64,000 nt of DNA from positions 148,906,043 to 148,970,042 of the forward strand of contig NC_071353.1 of assembly GCF_943734655.1 (NCBI RefSeq), given 5' to 3'. Source of the DNA: Sabethes cyaneus (taxonomy: Eukaryota > Arthropoda > Insecta > Diptera > Culicidae). Both the position numbers and the translations under genes were made by a program. The notes under the pieces are model-generated. The model was not told the DNA's origin, did no database searches, and worked only from the letters and a program-made list of their open reading frames with translations. Each line of letters starts with the position of its first letter. Within the stretch, counting starts at the first letter, position 1. Shown here piece by piece: positions 11,945 through 22,403 of this stretch.

Positions 11945-12168
11945 TGTCGCATATCAAAAAACGTCACAAAATTTGACAAAATAGCTGGCGACCATCTCAT
12001 GTCTCTCAGAAGCCATGTGACTGGTTCCGGCCCCGGGAGGGTTTCTTTTTTGATTCAAGCACGGAACGGATTTCGAAGGAACTTGTCCAAGACCTGGCTT
12101 CTGAGAGACATGAGTTGATTGGCAATCGCTATTTTGTCAAGTGGTGATGTTTTTGACGTAGAACTACG
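11945..12168. repeat. Inverted-repeat (hairpin) element
   Basis: The left arm near 11950-12016 contains CAAAATAGCTGGCGACCATC and TCATGTCTCTCAGAAGCCA. These pair with TGGCTTCTGAGAGACATGA and the TTGGCAATCGCTATTTTGTC segment near 12095-12165. The spacer is about 80 bp and includes CCGGCCCCGGGAGG. A small MITE or fold-back without coding capacity. Confidence 0.6.
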
Positions 12169-12354
12169 TCTTTGTTTACTATACTGGGACTGGGTAGCAC
12201 TTTGTGTAAACGAAAATAGAATTGTAACGTTTGAATGAAAGATTTCAAATGCTAATAACTACTAGACTACTGAACGAAACTGAACAATTTATATGTCGTT
12301 GGATAGATAAAATGACCACCAGTTTTATAGGGGAGTGAGAGAGCAATTTTAAGG

Positions 12355-12832
12355 GGGGCGTAAGAGGAGGGGCTCCTATACAAATTAAACACAAATTTCC
12401 TCAATACTCGAAAACTAATCAAGCAAATGCAACCAAATTTGGAATGGGGTTTCAGAAGGCAAGATTTTTTTCTATAGCGAATTGAGACCCCTCCCCTCTT
12501 TCGGAGGGGGGGGCTCCCATACAAATGATATACAAATTTCCTCATAACACGAGAACTAACCAAGCAACAGGAATCAAAATTTGCATGTGGGGTTTTTTGG
12601 AGGTAAGATGTACTGAGACCCCTTCTTCTTCTAAGAAGGGGGGCTCCCATACAAATTAAATTCAAATTTTTTCATAACTCGAGAACTAAACAAGCAATTG
12701 GCTCCAAATCCAATGGCGTGTGGGGATTTTTGGAGGCATGAATTTATTTATTTTATGATAGTTTGAGACCCCTTACCCCTGTGGTAGGAGGATAAGGACT
12801 CTCATACAAATAAAACAGAAATTGGTCATTCA
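12355..12832 (+). repeat. Truncated Helitron-type minisatellite array
   Basis: Three to four units of the same 150-bp repeat found in the 9315-11410 element, in the same orientation, ending in the block around CTCATACAAATAAAACAGAA. Neither the TCTATA 5' end nor the CTAG 3' end is present, so it is an internal fragment. The 132-codon minus-strand frame across it is an artefact of the repeat. Confidence 0.6.
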
Positions 12833-13364
12833 TTACCATTTCAACCTTTATGATGCACACAAGTGATTTTTAAAAGAAATATCTATGTCTCAAAGGTTGC
12901 AGGCGTTGTATTTATGAACCCCCGTCCACGTATTTTCAAAGCCACTATTGCATTAAATCAGTGCACAGTGGTTTGATTGCTCGGATTCGTGAACTTTTTT
13001 AATAACTCTTTTCATAGTGCTTTTTTCAATATGGCGTCTTCGGTAGAATTTCGGTATATCAATAGACGCAACAACTGGTGCTTAGTATTAGTTCGGAACT
13101 CAAACACAGGTGGCGCTGCAAAATTTAACTTTCTAATTTGATGATATAGAGCTATAGTATGTTCTAGAAAGTTTTAGATAATCTTAATATGAAACTTTTT
13201 GCTGAAAACATTATTCCTCTAAGTATCACAGTTTTTGAGATATTAGGCATCTTTTCTGACGGACCCCCACAAATCGGGTTTTTCACTGTAGCTTCAAAAC
13301 TATGTGATTTAGGGAAAAATAGTGTTCTACAAACATTTGCATCTATTAAAATCACACAAATCAG
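12833..13364. other. Non-coding spacer
   Basis: No recognisable gene, terminal repeat or tandem repeat between the two Helitron-type blocks, which lie in opposite orientations on either side of it. The minus-strand 180-codon frame reaching in from 13706 starts in repeat units and is not a gene. Confidence 0.35.
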
Positions 13365-14266
13365 TGGGGAGGGGTCCTTATTCACCATAGAAAATATTTT
13401 TGTCTCCAAAAACACCAACGTGTCAAATTTGGTTCCATTTGCTTGATTAACTCTCGAGGTATGAGGAAATTTGTATTTCATTTGTATAGGAGCCCCCCCC
13501 TTCTGAAGTGAGGAGGGGTCCCAATTCATCATAGAAAAAAATTTTGTCTCTAAAAACACCCAAGTGCCAAATTTTGTTCCATTTGCTTGATTAGTTCTCG
13601 AGTTATGAGGAAATTTGTATTTCGTTTGTATAGGATCCCCCCCTCCTAAAACGGGGAGGGGTCCCAATTTATCATAGAAAAAATTTTTGTCTCCAAAAAC
13701 ACCCACATGCCAAATTTGGTTCCATTTGCTTAATTACTTCTCGAGTTATGAGGAAAATTGTGTTTTTTTGGTACAGGAGCCCCCCCTCTTAAAGTGGGGA
13801 GGGGTCCTAATTTACTATAGAAAATATTCTTGCCCTCGAAAACCTTTACATGCCAAATTTGGTTCCATTTGCTTAATTAGTTCTCGAGTTATGAGGAAAT
13901 TTGTATTTCATTTGTATGGAAGCCCCCCCTCTTAAAGGGGAGACTAGTCATAATTCCCCTTCTGAAGAGAGGAGGGGTCTCAATTTACCATAGAATAAAT
14001 TCTTGTCACCAAAAATACCCACATGCCAAATTTTGTTCCATTTGCTTGATTAGTTCTCGAGTTATGCAGAAATTTGTGTTTCATTTGTATGGGAGCCCCC
14101 CCCCTCCCTCTTAGTGGGGGGAGGGGTCTCTAACCATCACTAAAACCTTTCCTGGCCCCAAAAGCCTCTACATGCAAATTTTCACGCCGATTGGATCGTT
14201 AATTTTTGATTCTATAAGGAACATCCCGACAGACAGACAGACAGAAATCCATTTTTATATATAAGA
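13365..14266 (-). mobile_element. Helitron-like element, minus orientation, 5' end intact
   Basis: Read on the minus strand it begins at 14266 with TCTTATATATAAAAATGG after an A, followed by CTGTCTGTCTGTCTGTC and the same ATAGAATC-containing leader as the element at 9315. About five 145-bp minisatellite units follow toward lower coordinates. No CTAG 3' end could be located, so it is 3'-truncated near 13365. Frames of 85 and 82 codons in the units are repeat artefacts. Confidence 0.6.
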
Positions 14267-14603
14267 TTTAAAGGTTTGACTAGATTCATTAACTTCCAAG
14301 CTTGGACCTTATCAGTGGTAATCCGGATTAGATATCGTCGTTTGGAAATTTATTGTACAAGCTCACCCCACTGTCACAAATGTCATTCCCATACATTTTT
14401 CGTGTAGCCAACATCTCATCTAGCCCATAACAAATTTTGCCTCGGACTAAATGTATTTGTGAGTAGCCCGCTCTAACTTCAGCCTCGAATGAATGTGTAT
14501 TGGTAAACGCTCGAACAAAGTTACTTTTTTGCTTTTTTCTTTTTGTGTCGGACGTATAGGAAGCGTAAAAAGATGTTAGCCGCTTCTTTACCCTTCAGTT
14601 TCA
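14267..14603. other. Spacer, nothing recognised
   Basis: Ordinary AT-rich sequence between two mobile elements; no open frame or repeat of note. Confidence 0.35.
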
Positions 14604-15167
14604 TACACTCAAAAAAATCAGCACGTCAAGTTTACGTGAAAACATAGGTATTTCTCATCCATCACACTTTTCATGTAACATTCACGTGAATTGTTGATAA
14701 CTCGCACTCATACTAACCAGTTTACGTGCAATCCTGGTAAATTTTATCAATTTTCCCATTAACTAGTACATGAAATTCACGTAAGTTGCTGTACAGAACT
14801 TTACATGATTTTTCACGTGGATGCGACTGTCGCGCTTTTCGTTCTTTTCTTTCGGGAGCAAATTTCAAGTGCGACTTACGTCGGCTAATATATCCAACAG
14901 ACTCGATTTTTCTTTCGTTTCGCTCCGATTCAAATATCTCTCATTCTCTCACCGATCAATCGATCGCCTTTGCGATGTCGCTTTCGCTTTGTCTCAGTCT
15001 GACTCAGGGCGCATACATTCGAACCGTGCTGTCGACCTAATTTCAGATTTCGAGTAGTCTAATTGTACACTCTAATTTGTGGTTATCCATATTGCACTTT
15101 ATTATACCGACTTTTTACCAATCCATGTCATATCTGCTACAGCGACGTGTCGATTTTTTTGAGTGTA
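14604..15167. mobile_element. TA-flanked MITE, 564 bp
   Basis: The left terminus TACACTCAAAAAAATC (14604-14619) is the exact complement of the right terminus GATTTTTTTGAGTGTA (15152-15167). The outermost TA fits a TA target duplication. The left interior repeats TTTACGTGAA/TTCACGTGAA/TTCACGTAAG words. Overlapping frames of 84 and 78 codons (14786-15057) do not resemble proteins. A non-autonomous DNA element, probably of the Tc1/mariner type judging by TA, without a transposase. Confidence 0.7.
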
Positions 15168-15388
15168 CGCCTGTACAAGCTTCACTCTCGATCGTGTTTT
15201 TGCTTACTACAAAGTAAAGCAAATCCTAGGTGTTGCATTCCGATTTGGAAAGTTGATCTTCTGTATGTATGTATATTGCTCAGCACAACTATTTGGATCT
15301 GAATACACCGTCTTTCGCACCGACCGTAGCCCGGCAAACAGTATTAAGGTGAAATTAGTGATCATTAAGATATCATCATTTTATATTT

Positions 15389-15607
15389 ATCCAGCTTTTT
15401 ACGAGCCATAATGGCGGACGTGTTCGTAATATTTGAGCAGCATTTTTGACATTTCCCCAATACATCGCTCGTTTTCTTTCCGTACATTCCTTTAGTTTCA
15501 CCGTGAACGCGCGGAAAGAAAACGTGCGCTGTATTGGGGAAATGTCAAAAATGCTGTTCAAATATTACGAACACGTCCGCCATTATGGCTCGTAAAAAGC
15601 TGGATAG
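15389..15607. repeat. Palindromic MITE with about 74-bp near-perfect arms
   Basis: The left arm (15389-15462) runs from TATCCAGCTTTTTACGAGCC to TTTCCCCAATACA and pairs with the right arm (about 15534-15607) almost without mismatch. The centre of about 70 bp contains a weaker inverted pair around CGTTTTCTTTCCG and GGAAAGAAAACG. A more decayed relative sits at 32195-32410. The right arm abuts an RT fragment, so the start codons in the arm used by the 15534-15821 frame are spurious. Confidence 0.75.
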
Positions 15608-16835
15608 CATCAGCACAGCAATACGTTTTGTTCCGAGTGATGAGATTGTAGCTGAAGCGTTCAACGTTACTGGTGCTGAAGTTGCTGAAGCCAAATTTTG
15701 CCAACGGCAACAGTGCTATTGCCCGGGACCTGTTGGCATCCCTGCTGTGCTGTTGAAGAAATGCTGTGAGGTTTTGAAATCGCCAATAGCTTCATTATTC
15801 AATCTCTCCATGCAATGTTAGCATTTTCCTCATATTTGGAAGTCCTCCTTTATGTTTCCTGTGTTCAAGAAAGGTGACAAACGGAATGTGGCACACTACC
15901 GAGGAATTACTTCGCTGTGCGCTTGCTCAACAGTTTTCGGGCAACTGTTTCATGTTAAGAACTACATATCTATGCCACAGCATGGTTTTTTTCCTGGAAG
16001 ATTTGTTTCAACTAACCTGCTGGATTTCACCTCTCTATGCTTGCGCGCAATGGACCAGCGTTTTCAAGTTGATGCAGTCTACACTGACTTGAAGGCTGCA
16101 TTTGATCGCGTGCACCATGCAATTCTGCTGACTAAGCTTGATAAACTGAGTGTTTCTGCTGGTTTAAAGCCTGGCTCGATTCTTATCTACGAGACCTCAG
16201 GGTGGCAATAAAACTTGGTGCGCCTCTATCTTGTTGGTTCCAAAATAATTCGGGAGTACTTCAGGGTAGTACGTTAGAACCACTACTGTTTTCTTTGTTT
16301 ATAAACGATATATCCCGACTATTACCGTCCGGCAGTAGATTGCTTTATGCGGATGATGCCAAAATCTATGATCGTTCGCAACTCCGACGAGTGTCTGAGA
16401 CTTCAAGAACTGATTGACCGCTTTTCTGAATGGTGCGCTTGCAACTGCATGACTATAAGCATCCCAAAATGTACCGTCATCAGTTTCTCCCGGGAAAAAC
16501 ATACATTGGTATACGACTACCACATCAATGATCAAGTCTTGCAAAGTGGTGATAAAGTTACTGATCTGGGAGTTATTTTGGATGAGCAACTAACGTTTAG
16601 ACAACACTACGAGATGATCATCAGCAAAGCAACTCGACAACTGCGATGGTACTGCGCTGTGTGGGACCCCCACTATGACTACTGGTCTCAACGAATTGAA
16701 AGAATTCAGAAACGCTTCGTCAGGAAAATTTGCCTTGGAGGAATCCCGAAAGTCTACCATCTTACGAAAACCTATGTAGTTTAATTGGCATTACCTCACT
16801 TAAACAACAGCGGAAAGATATCATCGCTAGTTACT
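15608..16835 (+). pseudogene. Jockey-like non-LTR reverse transcriptase, decayed and interrupted
   Basis: Consecutive frames read as one RT domain broken by stops and frameshifts. An N-terminal segment at about 15610-15818 (with GPVGIPAVLLKK) is followed by FMFPVFKKGDKRNVAHYRGI (15852-15911), then AVYTDLKAAFDRVHHAIL near 16077. The palm motif follows as GVLQGSTLEPLLFSLFINDI and LLYADDAKIY (16252-16370), then the thumb, DLGVILDEQLTFRQHY at about 16563. The reading continues as GITSLKQQRKDI-like sequence to about 16830. There the 3' tail of an RTE-like element begins, so the rest of the Jockey copy is missing or displaced. The YADD catalytic box is intact but the gene cannot make a full product. 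Confidence 0.75.
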
Positions 16836-17785
16836 TACTTAATTGGCCTAACGTCTTATGACAAGGCCTGCGCAGTATAATTTCTCCATCTGTTTCGGTC
16901 CATGGCAACTGATCTCCAGTTCCGCGGGCACCCAGTGCTCGCCAGATCTCGCTCCACCTGGTCTTGCCACCTCGCTCGCTGTGCCCCTCTTCGTCTTGTT
17001 CCTACCGGATTTGATGCGAAAACCATTTTTGCAGGATAGTTGTCCGGCATTCTAGCAACATGTCCTGCCCAACGTATCCGTCCAGCTTTAACCACTTTCT
17101 GAATACTTGGTTCGCCGTAGAGACGCGAGAGCTCGTGGTTCATTCTTCGCCTCCATACACCGTTCTCTTGCACTCCGCCAAAGATGGTTCTTAGCACCCG
17201 CCGTTCGAAAACTCCGAGTGCTCGTAGGTCTTCTTCTAGCAGTGTCCACGTTTCGTGCCCGTAGAGGACAACCGGTCTAATTAGCGTTTTGTACAATGTG
17301 CACTTTGTACGGGGGCTCAGATTGTTCGACCGCAAGTGTTTGTGGAGTCCGTAGTAGGTCCGACTTCCGCTGATAATACGTCTTTTAATCTCACGGCTGG
17401 TATTGTTGTCCTCTGTTGCCAGCGAGCCAAGGTATACGAACTCGTCGACTACCTCGAACTCATCCCCGTCGATTACCACGGTGCTGCCCAAGCGAGCCCT
17501 GTCGCGCTCGGTCCCGCCCGCCAGCATATACTTCGTTTTAGACGTATTTATCTGCAATCCAATCTTCTCTGCTTCGCGTTTCAGTCTGGTGTACTGATCT
17601 TCCACCGCCTCAAGTGTTCTGCCGACAGCATCCACGTCGTCAGCAAAGCAGATAAATTGACTGGATTTATTGAAAATCGTGCCCCGCATTTCGATCGCCG
17701 CTCGCCTTATAACACCTTCAAGCGCAATGTTGAATAGCAGGCAGGAAAGACCATCTCCTTGTCGAAGTCCCCCTTGTCGAATGTG
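16829..17785 (-). pseudogene. RTE/JAM1-like non-LTR reverse transcriptase, 5'-truncated
   Basis: An uninterrupted minus-strand frame (17689-16856, extendable upstream to about 17783) encodes the C-terminal half of an RTE-clade RT. It starts with RQGDGLSCLLFNIALEGVIR and FICFADDVD, the FADD catalytic box. The thumb (FVYLGSLATEDN) and the connection region (LYGHETWTLL, RRRMNHELSRLY, RWAGHVARMPD) follow. It ends QALS. Past the stop the minus strand ends in TTAAGTAAGTAAC, the short tandem-repeat tail expected of RTE elements, at about 16829-16841. The tail lies where the Jockey-like copy breaks off, so this element probably inserted into it. The endonuclease and N-terminal RT are missing. Confidence 0.8.
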
Positions 17786-17792
17786 ATATATA

Positions 17793-18004
17793 CAGGTGTG
17801 GCAAAGTTGGTTAAGTGGTGTTAGTGCAGTGAAGAAATTTCATCATGGTGTATGTGAAATCGTAAATCGACCAATCACGATGAAGCGTGACGTCAAACTC
17901 CAAAAACAAACCCCATTGTCCGACGCGGTTTGTTTTTGTAGTTTGACGTCGTTTTCTGATTTTTCGCTACTAATACCATCAAATGTTTTCATCTGCCACA
18001 CCTT
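17793..18004. mobile_element. Small MITE with AGGTGTGGCA ends
   Basis: The left end CAGGTGTGGCAAA (17793-17805) is matched by the right end TGCCACACCT (17994-18003). Inside, ACGTCAAACT and AAAACAAACC pair with GGTTTGTTTTTGTAGTTTGA near 17925-17948, giving a second hairpin. About 210 bp, no coding capacity. It abuts the 5' edge of the RTE-like fragment. Confidence 0.55.
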
Positions 18005-18010
18005 TTTAAA

Positions 18011-19400
18011 CCTCATTGCTCAATTGTCACATACCATATTATTCACGCTCTTTTTTTCTATTATCTAAGGCTTTGTCACTAGCCGAAAGTTTTATTATTT
18101 TCTAACAAAACTGAAAACAAATTCTGAATTGACGGAACCTGTTCACCAGTAGCAGCAGCTGCAGCATAACTGATGAACTATCGTATTGCCAAGACACTGT
18201 TCCGGTTCTGGAAAGAGGAATTATGGGTTTGAAATTAACTGAAACCTCCAATGGTGAAAACGTAGTTCAATACTTTCAAGAGAAATTGTATGTTCATAAT
18301 TAATTTTTCTTTATTAAAAACAACAGAAAAGACAGCTTTTTCAATAATTTTCGAAGATTTTCTCAGTGATTTAAGTGAAGCAACGATGTGTTTCAATGTT
18401 ATTTGCTTTGACAACACTCTTCTGAGTCGGACCGTGCGTACTGCTATGTTTACCTCTTTTGTTCTCCCACCATCCTTATGAACAGCGAGTGAGACGTCAA
18501 ACTCGCAGTTTCCCATAAGAACACCAGAGAATAAAAGAGACGACGAATACCGTTTGCCGAACGGGGCGGTGAGTGTATGCCCCGATAAACAATTTAGACA
18601 GATGGCATTTTACGCATCTATGCCGATTACGCATCAGATGCCGATTAGTAGGTCGCGGATAGGAACGCAAACTTACTGAATAGGGGGAAAAGTTCGAGGG
18701 ATTTTTTAACGGGACGTAAAAAAATTCAGATTTCAGGATTGCTTAAAATAGCACCTTGCGGGTGAAAATGGGTTCGGTCTGTTCAAAATTAGTTCCGCCG
18801 TTCCAACTTTTAAAGCGAAAAATCAAAAGTTTAGCTCAACAATAGTGTCTTCCAATGGTAACAGCTTGAAGAACTAAAGATAGCAAGAAGATTGGTATGC
18901 TGATATTTCCCACTTAGTCAACCCATTGCTTGTAATAAGGTAAAACAATCAGTGACCCGCTTAGACTGCTCAAAACTGGTTCTTTACCCTATCAGCAAAT
19001 GTGAAATGTTTAAAATGTTCTGTTGAAATTCGAGTAATTCGGGGTCAAAATTAGGGTACTTTTATAATCAAAGTTCTACAGTTCCTAAACAAGCAAACAT
19101 AAACGTATACTATATTCAGCATAGTTGTGTATTTTTACTATTTGTACAACTTTGTAATACATGAAAAAGTCAAACAACAATTACAAAAAGAGCTACCCTA
19201 AAAAAACTGATTTTACAAATTCATATACAATAAATCAGATTTTTCTATGTTCGCTGAAGAGATAGAAGGTTACTGTCTTCAGCAAAATTCCTTGTAATAA
19301 TATGCTCTAAAACTTTGCATAACACATCAATGTGTTTTACTGAAACTGAAGAAAAATAATTTTTTGACATAGGACTACGTCTTACGGCAAGGTTTGATAT
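18011..19400. other. Non-coding stretch
   Basis: Nothing recognised. Frames up to 93 codons (for example 18235-18516 minus) resemble no known protein. No inverted ends, satellites or RNA genes are visible. Confidence 0.35.
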
Positions 19401-19411
19401 CTCGACCAACA

Positions 19412-19645
19412 TGTCAAAAGGCCCAATGTGCAAATGAGAGATTTTCTTTGCGTCTCCTCTCTTGTGCTTATTACGGCAGCATAAATGCATTTCAACACAA
19501 TTTTTCTCAAGGATTAGCTAGCCAATAACGCCAGCGACCGTTTCATGCCAAATAGACGCATTCAAGTGCATTTATGCCACCCTAATAATCGCAAGAAAGG
19601 AGACGCAAAGAGAATCTCTCATTTGTACATTGGACCTTTTGAAAG
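19412..19645. repeat. Fold-back element; half copy near 43118-43190
   Basis: TGTCAAAAGGCCCAATGTGC and GAGAGATTTTCTTTGCGTCT in the left arm (19412-19500) pair with GGAGACGCAAAGAGAATCTC and the TTGGACCTTTTGA segment of the right arm (19560-19645). The loop is about 60 bp. The block GAGACACGAAGAGAATCTCT with a following TTGGTCTATTTGAAAA at 43118-43190, in an Adar intron, belongs to the same family. Confidence 0.6.
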
Positions 19646-20454
19646 ATTTTGAACGCTAATAGCTCTGCCAATTATGAATGGATTTTCATGGTTTAGATAC
19701 CGATCGATTTATAAAAGGTGTAGCAATTATGTGATTTTTATTATAATTTTCTTTTTCAATCACTAATTAGTGAAAATTAACGAAAAGTTTCAAGGTCAAA
19801 AATGCCCATACATTTTCTTCGTGATTGCCTTGCTCCACAGGCAGGGACGACAGTTAAATACACCAACTGTTTACTGTGATTTCGATAACTTTAGTTGTAG
19901 AAACAAAAGCAACAAAACCACCTCGTTCCAACAGGTCGTAGATTCTTTACGACGTTCAGACTTAAACTAATTTCATACCTGTGCTTGGGAAGTACGCCAG
20001 AAAGAGTGATAAAGTCCTCTCGTCTTAACAAAATTCCATAGGACCGCGATAAACCTAGTCCAATTTGATGTCCTGACAGTGAACAGTTATAAAAAAGTGA
20101 GCAACCAACCATATCCTTCACCCGATTGTATCCACATAGCATATACTGCAAGAATTTATTCCAATCGGATGTCTTGTATGTAAAAGGGGTTGACGGAATA
20201 TTCATACATGTGACGTGATGCAGCAATTTCAAAGTGAGGAAGAATTAGCGACTGTCTGATCCGAAAACAGATTTTGGGTGTTTAATTTGGTGCTTTACCA
20301 TTGCATGCAGTTCTTTAGATATTTTCAAATGTATTGCTCTCAAGTAGGGTTGGGAGTACCGACAGGATTTTTGAGAACCGGTATTTCGGTACTGGAAGGA
20401 TCAGTACTTGTTCTTTGAAAAATCTGCTAATACTTTTATTTGAGGTCCAATTCT
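19646..20454. other. Non-coding stretch
   Basis: No gene identified. The 113-codon minus-strand frame 19891-20232 resembles nothing recognised and has no supporting context. Near 20345-20395 a GTACCG/CGGTA-rich segment follows TAGGGTTGGGAG, which resembles a hAT-type end, but no partner end was found. Confidence 0.35.
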
Positions 20455-20984
20455 TAACCCTCTAACGGGTAAGACCGTCTGTAGACGACCTTCGCTTTTG
20501 AGGCTCCAGAGCCACATACGTAATTTGTCTTGAATTGACAATATGAGAAATATGTTCAGAACAGATTTCCTGACATGTTGATACAATTATTACATCATTC
20601 TGACCATGCGTTCAAAAGTTATCACCTTTCAAAAACAAGAATTTCGAAAAATTCCGAAAAAAATTATGGTGCGAATATTCCCTTTTTTACTTTTGAAGAA
20701 AAAGGACATCTAGAACAAATGGTTCGATCTCAAATTTTTCCTATGAGTAATTTACATGCTTTTTTTTAATTTTGTGATATATTTGAACTGAAAAAATATT
20801 TGGGTAAAGCGTTAGGCATGAAAAACTAAAAAGAGAAATTGGACTATTTCATACCCAGCGGTCCTCCAGATAAATATTTTCCCGTGAAAATCAACACTCG
20901 AGCTTCTTTTGAGTGTACTTTCATGATAAAGTAATCATTTGCTTGATCGTATCGTTCTTACGATGTTGCCCGTTAGAGGGTAAA
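20454..20984. mobile_element. Probable TTAA-type (piggyBac-like) MITE
   Basis: The left end TTAACCCTCTAACGGGTAAG (20454-20473) pairs with the right end CTTACGATGTTGCCCGTTAGAGGG, which is followed by TAAA. TTAA on the left and one-off TAAA on the right, with CCC immediately inside, fit a piggyBac-like target preference. The interior is non-coding; short frames at 20401-20586 and 20575-20769 are not supported. Confidence 0.45.
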
Positions 20985-21537
20985 CGATGCTCGCGGAGGA
21001 CATGGAAACGAAGACACACTTGCGAACGATATTTGACGAAGCAAAAGCTGGAAGCGAAGAGCGGCGGAGGTACACTAGAATCTCTTTTTACGACCATTCA
21101 TTTTAAGTGATTTCTTTTGTAAAAAATCACGAGAAATCGTTTGAAGATGGTCTCAACGCGCGGAAATGACGGGAAGTAGCCTATTTTGCCCCATTCACCC
21201 CTATTCTTTAATAGTTTTGAAAGAATCATGTACAAACTCTCTCTCTAAAGAGATTCTCTGTGAGATTCTATGGTAAGGAAAAGAAGAAGAATGTTAGGAA
21301 AAAGGTATATGAACAATTTTATTTTAATACAACCTACCCTAAAAGTCCGTTTTACCCCATTTTACTCAAAGTTTTTGTACTACAGGCAAAATGCCAATTC
21401 GATAGTTTTACCAGAGATTTTCAAGGAGGCATGCCTGTTGGGAAGGTTAAAAAGTCAAAAGTCGAACGACGATTAAGCTTTTCACAAAAATGTTCTAAGG
21501 GAATGTTTTGCCTTGTTTTACCCTACAACTTGTACTG
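20985..21537. other. Non-coding stretch, MITE-like motifs
   Basis: Contains TTTTGCCCCATT and TTTTACCCCATT words like those in the elements at 51-1024 and 2024-4365, but no terminal inverted pair could be delimited. The overlapping frames at 21260-21538 and 21270-21476 resemble no protein. Confidence 0.3.
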
Positions 21538-21868
21538 AAATCTGAGAAAGTATTGATAGGAAAACGAGCAACGGTAACAGTGCTCCGATTTCGTTCAAAT
21601 TTGGTGTGTTTGTTCCTAGTCGAAAAATCTTAGACCCATACTTGTTTATTGGACGCTTAGGGTGCCCTTTTCAGAATTAAGGTGGCTACAAAAATCAACA
21701 TATTTGCCATTCCTTGTTTCTTCAAAGTTTGAACGTTTTTGTGGTCCGGAATGCTTTAAGCTACAGTCGAATATATTTTTCAACTACGAACAAACATAGT
21801 AAATTTGAACGAAATCGGAGCACTTTTGCAGTTGCTCGTTTTCCTATCAATACTTTCTCAGATTTCAG
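21538..21868. repeat. Palindromic element, arms about 100 bp
   Basis: Left arm 21538-21640 (AAATCTGAGAAAGTATTGAT, CGATTTCGTTCAAATTTG) pairs with right arm 21770-21868 (CAAATTTGAACGAAATCGGA, ATCAATACTTTCTCAGATTT). The loop carries about 70 bp related to the left part of the MITE at 8632-8900 (TAGGGTGCCCTTTTCAGAAT and following). Frames crossing the arms, such as 21714-21965, are artefacts. Confidence 0.7.
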
Positions 21869-22347
21869 TTTCGGTCGGTTCTGCCGCCCACTGTGCGATG
21901 ATTCTTGCTTCACGTTCAGTTTGCGAAGCGCCTTTTTTTTCCATGATGTTGACACCGCAGTTTGATCGTCGATTATATTCCCGTACATCACCCCAGCTCG
22001 CAAGCCACCATGGAGAAACGCTCATCTCCATTAATTGAAATATGCAAACTGTAATGCTCTACGCGCTTTTTAAAGATCGCGTCGCCATGCTATGCTCCAA
22101 GTTGTAGTAATTTTTGAGCCTAGCCAATCCAACTTATTGAGCCCAGCCACAGCGGACGGCGAATCACAGGGCCCGGGGCAAACGATGGGTTCGATCTGGG
22201 TTATAATTGGGTTGGGTCATTCCGGGAAACCCCCCGCTTGGGTAAAGAGGAACGTTTTACAAACTATAATAGGCGTTGCTTCAATGACTGTAAAAACGTG
22301 CTTTCTGAGACTTCACCGTTCTTCCGATCGGCAGACTTCGCATGTCA

Positions 22348-22403
22348 AGAAGCTCCGTAGGACGGTACGGATTATAGAAGCTCCGTACGACGGTACGGAT
22401 TAG
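22348..22403. repeat. 28-bp tandem duplication
   Basis: Two adjacent copies of a 28-bp unit beginning AGAAGCTCCGTA and containing ACGGTACGGATTA differ at only two positions. This looks like a recent local duplication. The surrounding 21869-23600 sequence has no recognisable gene; at 22185-22210 it contains a GGTTCGATCTGGGTTATAAT segment similar to part of the insertion at 5375-5405, so it is a dispersed repeat. Confidence 0.7.

Noticed and set aside
13164..13706. 180-codon minus-strand frame
   Set aside because: Runs through Helitron minisatellite units; the same residues repeat with the 150-bp period.
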